Assembly: GCA_014138725.1 (NCBI GenBank)
Contig: JACJID010000006.1
Span: 1-64,000 of the forward strand
Direction: 5' to 3'
Length of the DNA stretch: 64,000 bases
Source of the DNA: Kutzneria viridogrisea
GTDB lineage: Bacteria > Actinomycetota > Actinomycetes > Mycobacteriales > Pseudonocardiaceae
Position numbers and translations under genes: made by a program. Shown here in pieces: positions 55,304 to 63,726 of the stretch (the stretch's first letter is position 1; each line of letters opens with the position of its first letter). The notes beneath the pieces are model-generated. The model did not search any database. It saw only the letters and a list, made by a program, of their open reading frames with translations, and was not told the origin of the DNA.

Positions 55304-55351
55304 CGCGCGTACCGCAACGGCCGTCAGCGCGGGCTGCTGCGGATGCGCGAA

Positions 55352-55382
55352 CGCCCCGCCCCCCTCGAAAGGGGGCGGGGCG
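55352..55382 (-). terminator. Terminator after rplY
   Basis: CGCCCCGCCCCC (55352-55363) pairs with GGGGGCGGGGCG (55371-55382) around a 7-nt loop, between rplY and the four-motif gene on the minus strand. Confidence 0.7.
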
Positions 55383-55409
55383 TCGGGTGAGTTCGCCGGG
55401 GTGATCGGC

Positions 55410-56012
55410 TCAGCTCTCGTCGGCGGAGGCCTCGGCCGCCTCGGCCGCCTCGCCGTCCATCTGGGCGGCGCTCGGGGCCTCGTTGACGGCCGCGACCAGC
55501 GCGTCGGCGTCGGTCACCAGGCTGGCGCCGGAGGGCAGCGTCACGTCCGAGGCGTGGAACTGGGTACCGGGGCCCGCGGCCTCGATGGACAGCTCCAGGT
55601 TCTCAGGCAGGTGCAGCGCCTCGGCCTCGATCTGGATGGTGGACAGCTCCTGGGTGACCAGGGTGGCCGCGGCGGCGTCGCCGACCAGCACCACGGGCAC
55701 GTCCACGGTGATCTTCTCACCGCGCTGCACCAGCAGCAGGTCCACGTGCTCGATGTAGTTCTTGATCGGGTGCGTGGTGACGGTCTTGGTGAGCGCCAGC
55801 TCCTGGCTGCCGTTCAAGTCCAGGGACAGGACGGCGTTGCCGCCATGCTCACGGACCACACGGGCGAACTCCAGCGCCGGCAGGGCCAGGTGCTTGGGGT
55901 CGGAACCGTGGCCGTAGAGCACCGCGGGGATCTTGCCGGCGCGACGGGTGCGGCGGGCCGCACCCTTGCCGAACTCGGTACGCGATTCGGCGGCGAGACG
56001 GACCTCGGACAC
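55410..56012 (-). CDS. rplY: 50S ribosomal protein L25, long CTC form
   Basis: A 200-residue L25 of the general-stress CTC type, with the 5S-rRNA-binding N-terminal domain (residues 1-95, GKGAARRTRRAGKIPAVLYG) and the C-terminal TL5 domain, ending in an Ala/Glu-rich tail. GTG 56012 has an AAGGAG site. It lies between prs and pth as in mycobacteria (where a lipoprotein gene intervenes). Confidence 0.95.
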   Translation of the reverse strand: MSEVRLAAESRTEFGKGAARRTRRAGKIPAVLYGHGSDPKHLALPALEFARVVREHGGNAVLSLDLNGSQELALTKTVTTHPIKNYIEHVDLLLVQRGEKITVDVPVVLVGDAAAATLVTQELSTIQIEAEALHLPENLELSIEAAGPGTQFHASDVTLPSGASLVTDADALVAAVNEAPSAAQMDGEAAEAAEASADES

Positions 56013-56181
56013 GGTGGGGTACTCCTTGCACTTCAGCGGGTGGGGGCAGGTACTGCGCGGGGGTGGCCTGCGGCGGCGAGGGCGCGCGTAACCATGAACA
56101 GCGCGCGGCAACCAGGCCGCCGCCGCGTCGATCACGGAGCCGCGAGTCAACACCCCTCGCCGAGGCAACCAAGACAGTGTA
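56013..56181 (-). promoter_or_regulatory. rplY promoter and 5' leader
   Basis: TACACT on the minus strand (56181-56176) is a possible -10 box, which would give a leader of about 155 nt. The leader can form a hairpin in which GGCGGCGG pairs with a CGCCGCC segment around GCGCGC repeats (about 56060-56125). This may be an autoregulatory ribosomal-protein leader; no known L25 leader consensus was matched. Confidence 0.4.
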
Positions 56182-56220
56182 GGGGCCACTGGAAAGCGGC
56201 GCCAATCGGCCCCCCGCAAA

Positions 56221-56259
56221 CGCGCGAATGCCCGGGGCGGGGCCCCGGGCATTCGCGCG
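56221..56259 (-). terminator. Strong intrinsic terminator of prs
   Basis: A perfect 18-bp stem (56221-56238 with 56242-56259) with a 3-nt loop, followed on the minus strand by TTT. It separates prs from rplY. Confidence 0.85.
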
Positions 56260-56271
56260 TGTGGCGGTGGT

Positions 56272-57252
56272 TCAGGCGTTGCCGTCGAACAGGCTGGTGA
56301 CCGAGCCGTCCTCGAAGACCTGCTGGATGGCCTGGGCCAGCAGCGGGGCGATGGACAGCACCGTGAGCTGCGGGAACTCCTTGGCGCCGGAGATCGGCAG
56401 CGTGTTGGTCAGCACCACCTCGCGGGCGCCGCAGGTGCTCAGCCGCTCGGCAGCGGGCCCGGACAGCACCCCGTGCGTGGCCGCCACGATGACGTCCTTG
56501 GCGCCCTCGGCCACCAGCTGGCTGACGGCCTTGGCGATCGTGCCGCCGGTGTCGATCATGTCGTCGATCACCACGCACAGCCGGCCCTTGACCTCGCCGA
56601 CCACCCGGTTGGCGACGACCTCGTTGGGCTTGAGCGGGTCACGGGTCTTGTGGATGAACGCGATCGGGCAGCCGCCCAGGGTGTCCGCCCACTTCTCGGC
56701 CAGCTTCGTGCGGCCCGAGTCGGGGGAGACCACCGTGATCTCCTCGCCCCGGTACTTGCGGGACACGTGCTCGGTCAGCAGCGGCAGGGCCCACAGGTGG
56801 TCCACCGGGCCGTCGAAGAAGCCCTGGATCTGCGCGGTGTGCAGGTCCACGGTCATGATCCGGTCGGCACCCGCGGTCTTGAACAGGTCCGCGATCAGCC
56901 GGGCCGAGATCGGCTCGCGACCGCGGTGCTTCTTGTCCTGCCGCGCGTACGGGTAGAACGGCATGATCACGGTGATCCGCTTGGCGGAGGCGCGCTTGAG
57001 CGCGTCCACCATGATCAGCTGCTCCATCACCCACTGGTTGATGGGCGCCCCGTGGCTCTGCAGCACGAAGGCGTCGCAGCCGCGCACCGACTCCTCGAAC
57101 CGCACGAAGATCTCGCCGTTGGCGAACTCGTAGGCGGACTGGGGGGTCACCGTGACGTTGAGGTGCTTGGCGACCTCTTCTGCCAGCTCCGGGTACGCGC
57201 GCCCGCCGAAGAGCATCAAGCTCTTCTTGGGTGTGCCGGACATAGAGGCCAC
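56272..57252 (-). CDS. prs: Ribose-phosphate pyrophosphokinase
   Basis: A 326-residue PRPP synthetase. LMLFGGRAYPELAEEVA is the N-terminal pattern, DLHTAQIQGFF the catalytic flexible-loop region, VVSPDSGRTKLAEKWA and the PRPP loop VVIDDMIDTGGT are intact. Three starts compete: GTG 57258 (overlaps the glmU stop but sits 2 nt from AAGGAG), GTG 57252 (8 nt from AAGGAG, favoured) and ATG 57243. Pairing with glmU is conserved across Gram-positives. Confidence 0.95.
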   Translation of the reverse strand: MASMSGTPKKSLMLFGGRAYPELAEEVAKHLNVTVTPQSAYEFANGEIFVRFEESVRGCDAFVLQSHGAPINQWVMEQLIMVDALKRASAKRITVIMPFYPYARQDKKHRGREPISARLIADLFKTAGADRIMTVDLHTAQIQGFFDGPVDHLWALPLLTEHVSRKYRGEEITVVSPDSGRTKLAEKWADTLGGCPIAFIHKTRDPLKPNEVVANRVVGEVKGRLCVVIDDMIDTGGTIAKAVSQLVAEGAKDVIVAATHGVLSGPAAERLSTCGAREVVLTNTLPISGAKEFPQLTVLSIAPLLAQAIQQVFEDGSVTSLFDGNA

Positions 57253-57254
57253 TG

Positions 57255-58739
57255 TCACTGCTCCTTCGGGTCGTCTTGCGCTGTCTTCTCCGCGCCCTGC
57301 TCTGCGAGCGCGCGCTGTGCGGCCTCCGCTGCCGCGGTCCCGGCGCGACGGAGGGTGACCCAGCCCTCGAAGTTGCGCTGCGGACCGCCCGAGACGGCCA
57401 GTGCACCCGGCGGCACGTTGCGCCGGATCACGGTGCCCGCCCCGCTGTAGGCACCGTCGCCCACGGTCACCGGGGCCACGAACATGTTGTCCGACCCGGT
57501 CCGCACGTGCGAACCGATCACCGTGCGGTGCTTGCGGACACCGTCGTAGTTCACGAAGACCGAGGAGGCACCGATGTTGGACTGCTCACCGATGGTGGCG
57601 TCGCCCACGTAGGTCAGGTGCGGGACCTTGCTGCCCGCCCCGATCTCGGAGTTCTTCACCTCGACGAAGGTGCCGATCTTGCCGCTGTCGCCGAGCTTGG
57701 TGCCCGGCCGCAGGTAGGCGAAGGGACCCACGCTGGCGCCCTCGCCGATCTCGGAGTCCGAGCCGTGCGTGCGCACCACCGAGGCGCCCGCGCCGACCAC
57801 GCAGTTGCTCAGCGTCGTGTCCGGGCCGACCACCGCGCCCTCGTACACCGCCGTGCCCGCCTTGAGCTGCACGTTCGGCTCGATGCGCACGTCGCGGGAC
57901 AGCGCGACGTCGGCGTCCAGCCAGGTGCTCGCCGGGTCGACCACGGTGACCCCGGCGCGCATCCAGCCCTCGACCAGCCTGCGGTTGAGCTCGGCGCCCA
58001 GCCTGGCCAGCTGCACCCGGTCGTTGACCCCCTCGACCAGCCACTGGTCGGTGCACACCAGCGCGCCGACCCGGCGGCCGTCCCCGCGCGCGATGGACAG
58101 CACGTCGGTCAGGTACAGCTCGCCCTGGGCGTTGTCGGTGGTCAGCCGGGACAGGCCGTCGCGCAGCACCGCGGTGTCGAAGACGTACACGCCCGAGTTG
58201 ATCTCGGTGATGGCCTGCTGCTGCTCGTCGGCGTCCTTCTGCTCCACGATGGCCAGCACCCCGCCATCGGCGTCGCGCAGCACGCGGCCGTACCCGTGCG
58301 GGTCGGGCACCACGGCCGTGAGCACCGTCACGGCGTTGCCCGTCGAGGCGTGCTCCGCGAGCAGCTCGGTCAGCGTTTGGGCGTCCAACAGCGGAACGTC
58401 CCCGTAGGTCACCACGGTGGTGCCGGAGACCACCTCGGGCAGCGCGGCCAGCGCGCAGCCCACGGCGTGCCCGGTGCCCCGCTGCTCCTCCTGCACCGCG
58501 ACGGTGATCTTGCGGTCGACCTCGCCCGAGACGGCGTCCAGGTGCTCGGCAACGGCCTGGCGACCGTGCCCGACCACGACGACCAGGTGGTCGGGATCCA
58601 CCCCGGTCGCGGCCCGCACGGCGTGCTCGACCAGGGAACGGCCAGCGAGGGCGTGCAGCACCTTCGGTGTCGCCGAGCGCATCCGGGTCCCTTCACCGGC
58701 TGCGAGCACGATGGTGCTGACCTGTCCGCCTTCGGGCAT
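57255..58739 (-). CDS. glmU: Bifunctional UDP-GlcNAc pyrophosphorylase / GlcN-1-P acetyltransferase
   Basis: A 494-residue GlmU. The N-terminal uridylyltransferase has [11 protein letters not shown] and [10 protein letters not shown]; the C-terminal half is a left-handed beta-helix of hexapeptide repeats with acetyltransferase residues around [12 protein letters not shown]. It makes UDP-GlcNAc for peptidoglycan. ATG 58739 has GGGAGAG upstream. Confidence 0.96.
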   Translation of the reverse strand: MPEGGQVSTIVLAAGEGTRMRSATPKVLHALAGRSLVEHAVRAATGVDPDHLVVVVGHGRQAVAEHLDAVSGEVDRKITVAVQEEQRGTGHAVGCALAALPEVVSGTTVVTYGDVPLLDAQTLTELLAEHASTGNAVTVLTAVVPDPHGYGRVLRDADGGVLAIVEQKDADEQQQAITEINSGVYVFDTAVLRDGLSRLTTDNAQGELYLTDVLSIARGDGRRVGALVCTDQWLVEGVNDRVQLARLGAELNRRLVEGWMRAGVTVVDPASTWLDADVALSRDVRIEPNVQLKAGTAVYEGAVVGPDTTLSNCVVGAGASVVRTHGSDSEIGEGASVGPFAYLRPGTKLGDSGKIGTFVEVKNSEIGAGSKVPHLTYVGDATIGEQSNIGASSVFVNYDGVRKHRTVIGSHVRTGSDNMFVAPVTVGDGAYSGAGTVIRRNVPPGALAVSGGPQRNFEGWVTLRRAGTAAAEAAQRALAEQGAEKTAQDDPKEQ

Positions 58740-58770
58740 GAACGACTCTCCCTAGGTATTCGTCATGCTT

Positions 58771-58802
58771 GTCGGCAGGGCGATGCGAAGCCCTGTTCCG
58801 AC
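58771..58802 (-). terminator. Terminator between the GGDEF gene and glmU
   Basis: GTCGG then CAGGGC pair with GCCCTG then CCGAC, with two unpaired T residues, around an 8-nt loop. CGTCA/TGACG flanks can extend the stem. Confidence 0.65.
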
Positions 58803-58810
58803 TGACGATC

Positions 58811-60520
58811 CTACGGTGCCTCGTCGACTGCCACCCCGACGCCGCCCAGCGGCTCGGCCAGGGTGTCCCCGGCCACAGCCGCCACCCCGTTGCCGCCCCC
58901 GCGCTTGGCCAGGTACATGGCCGCGTCCGCGCGGGCCAGCGCCTGCGCCGCGGTTTCCTGTGGCCGCAAGGAAATCACCCCGATGGACAGGGTGACGCCC
59001 CGGGACAGGTCGATGGGCAGCCTGGCCACCGCGTCCACCGCGCGGCCCAGCGCGGCCTCCGCGGCGCTGAGCGGGGCGCCGGGCAGCAGCACCACGAACT
59101 CGTCCCCGCCGTAGCGGGCCACCATGTCGTCCCCGCGCACCGCGTTGCGCAGCGTGCTGGCGATGACCCGCAGCACGTCGTCACCCTCGGCGTGCGAGGC
59201 ACGGTCGTTCACGCCCTTGAACCCGTCCAGGTCCACCAGCGCCACCGACAGCGGGTGCTCCCCGGGCGCGGCCACCAGCGACTCCAGCCGCTCGTCCAGC
59301 GCGCGCCGGTTGGGCAGCCCGGTCAGCGGGTCCTGGAGTGCCTGCTGGGAGATCGTGCCGTGCTCGCGGCTGAGCCGCTCGTGCTCGCGCCGGGTCTGCA
59401 GGCTGGTCACCTTGGACTCGCCCATGGACCACATCTCGTGTTCCAGCTCGGTGGCGTACTGCTCCAGCGCGTTGGCGCCGACCTCGGTGCTCTCCGGTCC
59501 GGACAGCCGGGCGAACTCGCGCATCAGGCACAGCCGCAGCGTGGTCTCGGAGGTGTCGTGCAGCAGCCGGTCGGCGGCATCGCCGAGGGTGCGCACGGCC
59601 TCCTCGAACCGCTCCTCCCGCTCGTAGCAGCGGGCGAGCGCGATCGCCACCATGATCAGCTCGCGCGGGTAGTGCGTGATCCTGCCCAGGGACCGCAACC
59701 GCGCGATGTGCTCGGCGCCCGGCCTGGCCAGCGCGTGCGCGGCGCCGACGACGGGCAGCTGGTCGGCGGCCGGTTCCGCGCTGCGCCGCTGCGGCTGGGA
59801 CTCGCGCCAGGGCACCTCGGCCGCCGCGGCGATGGCCGAGGCGGTGGCGAACTTCTCCGCGGCCCGGTCGTACAGGCCGACCCGCTCCAGGCGCAGCCCC
59901 CAGCCCAGCAGCAGCCGGGTCCGGTTGATCATGTGCTCGGAGATCTCGAACGGCCCGCCGTAGTCGCGGATGTTGGACTGCGCACGGACCAGCTGCTGCG
60001 CGGCGATCTCGTACACGCCGAGCTGGCTGAGCAGCTGGCCGATGTCCACCAGCACGGTGGCGAGCATGCGCTTCCACACCCGCAGGTTGACCAGGCTGTC
60101 CGGGGTCAGGTCCTCGTCGAGGATGGCCAGCGCCTTGGCCGCCGCGGTCAGCGCCTCGTCCTCGAAGCCGCCGAGGAACAGCCGCCTGCCGCGCAGCGCG
60201 TGCGCGCCCGCCTCCATCACCGTCAGCCCGTGCCGCCGGGTGTGGGTGATCATCTCGTCCAGCAGCGGATCGGTCTCGTTGGCCAGCGCGGGGCTGGTCA
60301 GCCGGGCCAGGCAGCTGGTGCGCAGCAGCTGGGCGACCATCCTGGGCTCGCCGCGGCGCTGGGCCTCGGCCAGCAGCCGGTCGACCTCCTCGATGGCCTC
60401 CTGGGAGGCGCGGTCGGTCTCACCACTACAGGAGATGGCCAGCTCACGGGCACGGCCGACCAGCCAGGCATCCGACATCTCGGCCAGCGCCGGTGCCGTC
60501 TCCTCGTAGTGGTCGACCAC
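58811..60520 (-). CDS. GGDEF domain protein with helical repeat N-terminus
   Basis: A 569-residue protein without membrane segments. About 390 residues of TPR-like helical repeats precede a GGDEF domain with intact active site RYGGDEF and the DPLTGLPNRRAL entry motif, so it should make cyclic di-GMP. No EAL domain follows. GTG 60520 lies just 2 nt after GGAGG, so an upstream non-standard start is possible. The soluble repeat region probably senses a protein partner. It is preceded on the minus strand by tRNA-Gln. Confidence 0.85.
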   Translation of the reverse strand: MVDHYEETAPALAEMSDAWLVGRARELAISCSGETDRASQEAIEEVDRLLAEAQRRGEPRMVAQLLRTSCLARLTSPALANETDPLLDEMITHTRRHGLTVMEAGAHALRGRRLFLGGFEDEALTAAAKALAILDEDLTPDSLVNLRVWKRMLATVLVDIGQLLSQLGVYEIAAQQLVRAQSNIRDYGGPFEISEHMINRTRLLLGWGLRLERVGLYDRAAEKFATASAIAAAAEVPWRESQPQRRSAEPAADQLPVVGAAHALARPGAEHIARLRSLGRITHYPRELIMVAIALARCYEREERFEEAVRTLGDAADRLLHDTSETTLRLCLMREFARLSGPESTEVGANALEQYATELEHEMWSMGESKVTSLQTRREHERLSREHGTISQQALQDPLTGLPNRRALDERLESLVAAPGEHPLSVALVDLDGFKGVNDRASHAEGDDVLRVIASTLRNAVRGDDMVARYGGDEFVVLLPGAPLSAAEAALGRAVDAVARLPIDLSRGVTLSIGVISLRPQETAAQALARADAAMYLAKRGGGNGVAAVAGDTLAEPLGGVGVAVDEAP

Positions 60521-60558
60521 GTCCTCCTGCAGGGCCGTCTCCCATCACTGTGCGTCTG

Positions 60559-60629
60559 CTCCGCTGCCAGGATTCGAACCTGAACCATTGGAACCAAAAT
60601 CCAAGGTGCTGCCGTTACACCACAGCGGA
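60559..60629 (-). tRNA. tRNA-Gln (anticodon TTG)
   Basis: A complete cloverleaf on the minus strand: acceptor TCCGCTG/CAGCGGA with G discriminator, anticodon stem TTGGA/TCCAA with loop TTTTGGT, T loop TTCGAAT. It reads CAA codons. CCA is not encoded. Confidence 0.93.
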
Positions 60630-60677
60630 CCGGTGTTCGCCCCTCCATGGTGTCACGACGGGCCGGTCCGGGTCAGC

Positions 60678-61838
60678 TCACCCCGCGAACTTGGTCAGGA
60701 ACTCGGACATCGTGCGCTCATAGGACTGCCGGTCCACGTTCCAGGCGGCGGTGTGCTCCGCGCCGGGCACCTCCACGTAGGTCAGCGGCCAGCCCAGCCG
60801 GGAGGCCGCCGCGGCCAGGTCGCGGGAGGCCCGCACCGGGACCGTGCTGTCGGCGGCCCCGTGGAACAGCAGGGTCGGCGGCCGGTGCGCTGGCGGGCTG
60901 TCCAGCAGCTCCATCCGGCCGAAGTCGGTGCCGGTGCGCCAGCCGGAGACCAGCTCGGCCAGCCGGGCCAGCGGGCCGGTCAGCGGCAGCCCCCGGTTGG
61001 CGGCCTGCAAATCCAGGGTCTTGGTCCAGCTCACCACCGGTGCGTCCAGCACCACCGCGCTGACCTGTCCGGCGAGGGCGGACTGGGCGAGCACCTGTTC
61101 CACGACCGCGCCACCCATGGACCACCCGTAGAGCACGAACTTCTTCGCCCCGTGCTCGGTGCCGTAGCGCATGGCGGCCTCCACGTCACGCCACTCGCTG
61201 TCGCCGAGGTGGTAGAGCCCGTCCGGGGAGGCCGGGGCGCCCGCGTCGTTGCGGTAGGTCACCGACAGCACGCCGAAGCCCAGCTGGTGCAGCGCGGGGA
61301 TGACCCGCAGCGTCTCCTGCCGGGTGCCGCCGTGCCCGTGCACCGCGATCACCCAGGTGCTGCTGCCCGGGGTGTACCAGGCGGGCATCGCGCCCAGCTC
61401 CGACTGGACCCGCACCTCCTGGAAGTCCAGCCCCAGCGCCGCCTTGGGGTCACTCGGCCACATCGCGGGAGTCATCCGCACCTTGGTGTCCGAGGGCGGC
61501 GCGGTGCCCAGCACCAGTTCCCGGACCACCTTCGTGTCGTCCTGGGAGAGCACCTTGCCCAGGTGTGCGAAACCGCCCGGCCACTCCAGGCCCCAGAGGC
61601 CCTCGTTGGCGGTGTCCCCGCCCTTCTGGAGTGAGACGGCGCTCACACCGTTCACCGCTGTCGCGCCCAGCGAGACGTCCCCGTAACCGGGTACCGCCTT
61701 GGCCGGGTCGAGCAGCTCGCCGCTGTAGTACCAGCCGACGCCCAGCAGCAGTCCGAGCACCACTACCAGCGCGGAAGCCGTTGAGACGATCACGATCCGC
61801 GGGGCGCGGCCGCGACGAACACCAGGTGAGCTCATCAC
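60678..61838 (-). CDS. Membrane-anchored alpha/beta hydrolase
   Basis: A 386-residue protein with an N-terminal membrane helix (about 14-36) and an extracytoplasmic alpha/beta-hydrolase domain. The nucleophile elbow is GWSMGG (about residue 241), the oxyanion region VHGHGGT and the terminal His in PGAEHTAAW. It may be an esterase or peptidase of the envelope. GTG 61838 and ATG 61835 are adjacent start options; neither has a clear ribosome site. Confidence 0.85.
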   Translation of the reverse strand: MMSSPGVRRGRAPRIVIVSTASALVVVLGLLLGVGWYYSGELLDPAKAVPGYGDVSLGATAVNGVSAVSLQKGGDTANEGLWGLEWPGGFAHLGKVLSQDDTKVVRELVLGTAPPSDTKVRMTPAMWPSDPKAALGLDFQEVRVQSELGAMPAWYTPGSSTWVIAVHGHGGTRQETLRVIPALHQLGFGVLSVTYRNDAGAPASPDGLYHLGDSEWRDVEAAMRYGTEHGAKKFVLYGWSMGGAVVEQVLAQSALAGQVSAVVLDAPVVSWTKTLDLQAANRGLPLTGPLARLAELVSGWRTGTDFGRMELLDSPPAHRPPTLLFHGAADSTVPVRASRDLAAAASRLGWPLTYVEVPGAEHTAAWNVDRQSYERTMSEFLTKFAG

Positions 61839-61934
61839 CGGATGATCTCAACACGCCGAGGTCGCGACACGCCGGTGTTACCTGTGAAGGGAACAAGAAC
61901 GTCCGAACGCGGGGTGGTATTCCCGCCGCGCTCT

Positions 61935-61968
61935 ACTTACGCTGGCGTAAGTTACGGTTCCGTAGGCT
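61935..61968. promoter_or_regulatory. Palindromic operator and promoter of the desaturase gene
   Basis: ACTTACGC-TG-GCGTAAGT (61935-61952) is a perfect 18-bp palindrome. A weaker copy, TACGG-TT-CCGTA (61953-61964), adjoins it; both fit TTACGSNNSCGTA. The -10 box TAGGCT (61963-61968) overlaps the second copy, so a bound repressor would block RNA polymerase. A TetR gene directly follows the desaturase gene. Confidence 0.7.
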
Positions 61969-62014
61969 AGGTGGACCTAAGTCAAGTCCATTTTCGCCGG
62001 AGAGGTGTCACGGT

Positions 62015-62968
62015 ATGACCACAGCCCTGGACAAGCCAAGGGAAGCGGCGGGTGGGGGACCCAAGCCGATCATCGACGGCCGCCACGGAAACGTCGAGCA
62101 GACCCTCATCTACATCTTCACGATCCTGCCGTTCGCGGCGCTGATCGCCGCCGTCCCGCTGGCCTGGGGCTGGGGTCTGAGCTGGGTGGACATCGCCATC
62201 GGCGCGGTGTTCTTCTGCATCAGCGGCATGGGCGTGACGGTGGGCTACCACCGCTACTTCACGCACGGCTCGTTCAAGGCCAAGAAGGCGCTGCGGGTGG
62301 CGCTGGCCATCGCGGGCAGCATGTCCCTGCAGGGCTCGGTGATCAAGTGGGTCGCCGACCACCGCCGCCACCACGCCTTCTCCGACCGCGAGGGCGACCC
62401 GCACTCGCCGTGGCTGTTCGGCACCGGCCCGATCGCGCTGGCCAAGGGCTTCTGGCACGCGCACATGGGCTGGCTCTACGAGCGCGACGTGACCAACAAG
62501 GACCGCTTCGCCCCCGACCTGACCGCCGACAAGGCCCTGGGCAAGGTGGACAAGCTGTTCCCGCTGTGGACCGCGGTCAGCCTGGTGCTGCCCGCCGTGC
62601 TCGGCGGCCTGATCAGCTGGTCCTGGTGGGGCGTGCTGACCGGCTTCTTCTGGGCGGGCCTGGTCCGGGTGTCCTTCCTGCACCACGTGACCTGGTCGGT
62701 CAACTCGATCTGCCACATGATCGGCGAGCGCCCCTTCGCCGCCCGCGACCGCTCGGCCAACTTCTGGCCGCTGGCGATCCTGTCCTTCGGTGAGTCCTGG
62801 CACAACCTGCACCACGCCGACCCGACCTCGGCGCGGCACGGGGTCAAGCGCGGTCAGATCGACATCTCCGCACGCACCATCTGGCTGTTCGAGAAGCTCG
62901 GCTGGGCGTGGAACGTGCGCTGGCCGAGCGCCCAGCGGCTGGCCAGGATCAGCACACCCAAGCAATGA
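62015..62968 (+). CDS. Membrane fatty acid desaturase (acyl-CoA delta-9 type)
   Basis: A 317-residue integral membrane desaturase. The three His clusters are complete: HRYFTH, HRRHH and HNLHH, with HHVTWSVNS before the last. It inserts a double bond into long-chain acyl-CoA using a di-iron centre and needs an electron donor encoded elsewhere. ATG 62015 has GGAGAGG upstream. It is followed by a TetR gene after 16 bp and is preceded by a two-site palindromic operator. Confidence 0.92.
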   Translation: MTTALDKPREAAGGGPKPIIDGRHGNVEQTLIYIFTILPFAALIAAVPLAWGWGLSWVDIAIGAVFFCISGMGVTVGYHRYFTHGSFKAKKALRVALAIAGSMSLQGSVIKWVADHRRHHAFSDREGDPHSPWLFGTGPIALAKGFWHAHMGWLYERDVTNKDRFAPDLTADKALGKVDKLFPLWTAVSLVLPAVLGGLISWSWWGVLTGFFWAGLVRVSFLHHVTWSVNSICHMIGERPFAARDRSANFWPLAILSFGESWHNLHHADPTSARHGVKRGQIDISARTIWLFEKLGWAWNVRWPSAQRLARISTPKQ

Positions 62969-62970
62969 CC

Positions 62971-62976
62971 TATCGT
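62971..62976 (+). promoter_or_regulatory. -10 box TATCGT of the TetR gene
   Basis: TATCGT ends 8 nt before ATG 62985, so the regulator may be transcribed apart from the desaturase gene. Confidence 0.5.
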
Positions 62977-62984
62977 GACAGCCG

Positions 62985-63659
62985 ATGGTTGTCAGGCGAA
63001 GGACTCGCGGCAGGGGTGGCACAGTGGACGGTGCCGCCCCTGTGACGCGTGTCCGGATGACCGGCAAGGAGCGCCGCCAGCAGTTGCTGGACGTGGCGCG
63101 GGAACTGTTCGCCGAGAAGGGCTTTGACGCCACCTCCATCGAGGAGATCGCGCACCGGGCCGGGGTCAGCAAGCCCGTGGTCTACGAGCACTTCGGCGGC
63201 AAGGAGGGCATCTACGCGGTCGTGGTCGACCGGGAGATGCAGCGCCTGCTGGACAACGTGGTGAGCGCGCTCGGCGCGGGCGGCGGCAACCCCCGCGACC
63301 TGCTGGAGGCGGCGGCCCGAGCCCTGCTCAACTACATAGAGGGTTCCAGCGACGGGTTCCGGATCATGGTCCGCGACTCCCCGGTGGCCAGCTCCACCGG
63401 CACCTTCTCCAGCCTGCTCAACGACATCGCCAGCCAGGTCGAGCACATCCTCGGCCTGCACTTCGACGCCCGCGGCTACGACGCCAAGCTGGCCGCCCTC
63501 TACGCCCAGGCCCTGGTCGGCATGGTCGCGCTCACCGGCCAGTGGTGGCTGGAGGTGCGCAAGCCCAAGAAGGACGAGGTGGCCGCACACCTGGTCAACC
63601 TCGCCTGGAACGGCCTGTCCGCCATGGAGAACAAGCCGCGGCTGCGCACCCGCCGCTGA
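62985..63659 (+). CDS. TetR family transcriptional regulator
   Basis: A 224-residue TetR regulator. The HTH lies at about residues 30-70 (RRQQLLDVARELFAEKGFDA, then IAHRAGVSKPVVYEHFGGKE), followed by a helical ligand domain. A position after glmU matches Rv1019. It is the best candidate for the palindromic site upstream of the desaturase gene. The first 25 residues before MTGKERR are basic and may not be translated. Confidence 0.9.
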   Translation: MVVRRRTRGRGGTVDGAAPVTRVRMTGKERRQQLLDVARELFAEKGFDATSIEEIAHRAGVSKPVVYEHFGGKEGIYAVVVDREMQRLLDNVVSALGAGGGNPRDLLEAAARALLNYIEGSSDGFRIMVRDSPVASSTGTFSSLLNDIASQVEHILGLHFDARGYDAKLAALYAQALVGMVALTGQWWLEVRKPKKDEVAAHLVNLAWNGLSAMENKPRLRTRR

Positions 63660-63673
63660 CGGGAGCGGCACGT

Positions 63674-63726
63674 GCCATGAAAGTGCCGTTCCTGGCGTCA
63701 GGTGCCAGGAACGGCACTTTCATGGC
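63674..63726. repeat. 53-bp palindromic repeat, copy 2
   Basis: Perfect 23-bp arms (63674-63696 and 63704-63726) around a 7-nt loop, with core CATGAAAGTGCCGTTC. Length and core match the palindrome at 33657-33709. This copy lies between convergent genes and includes the stop codon of the carboxyltransferase gene, where it may also terminate transcription. Confidence 0.85.
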
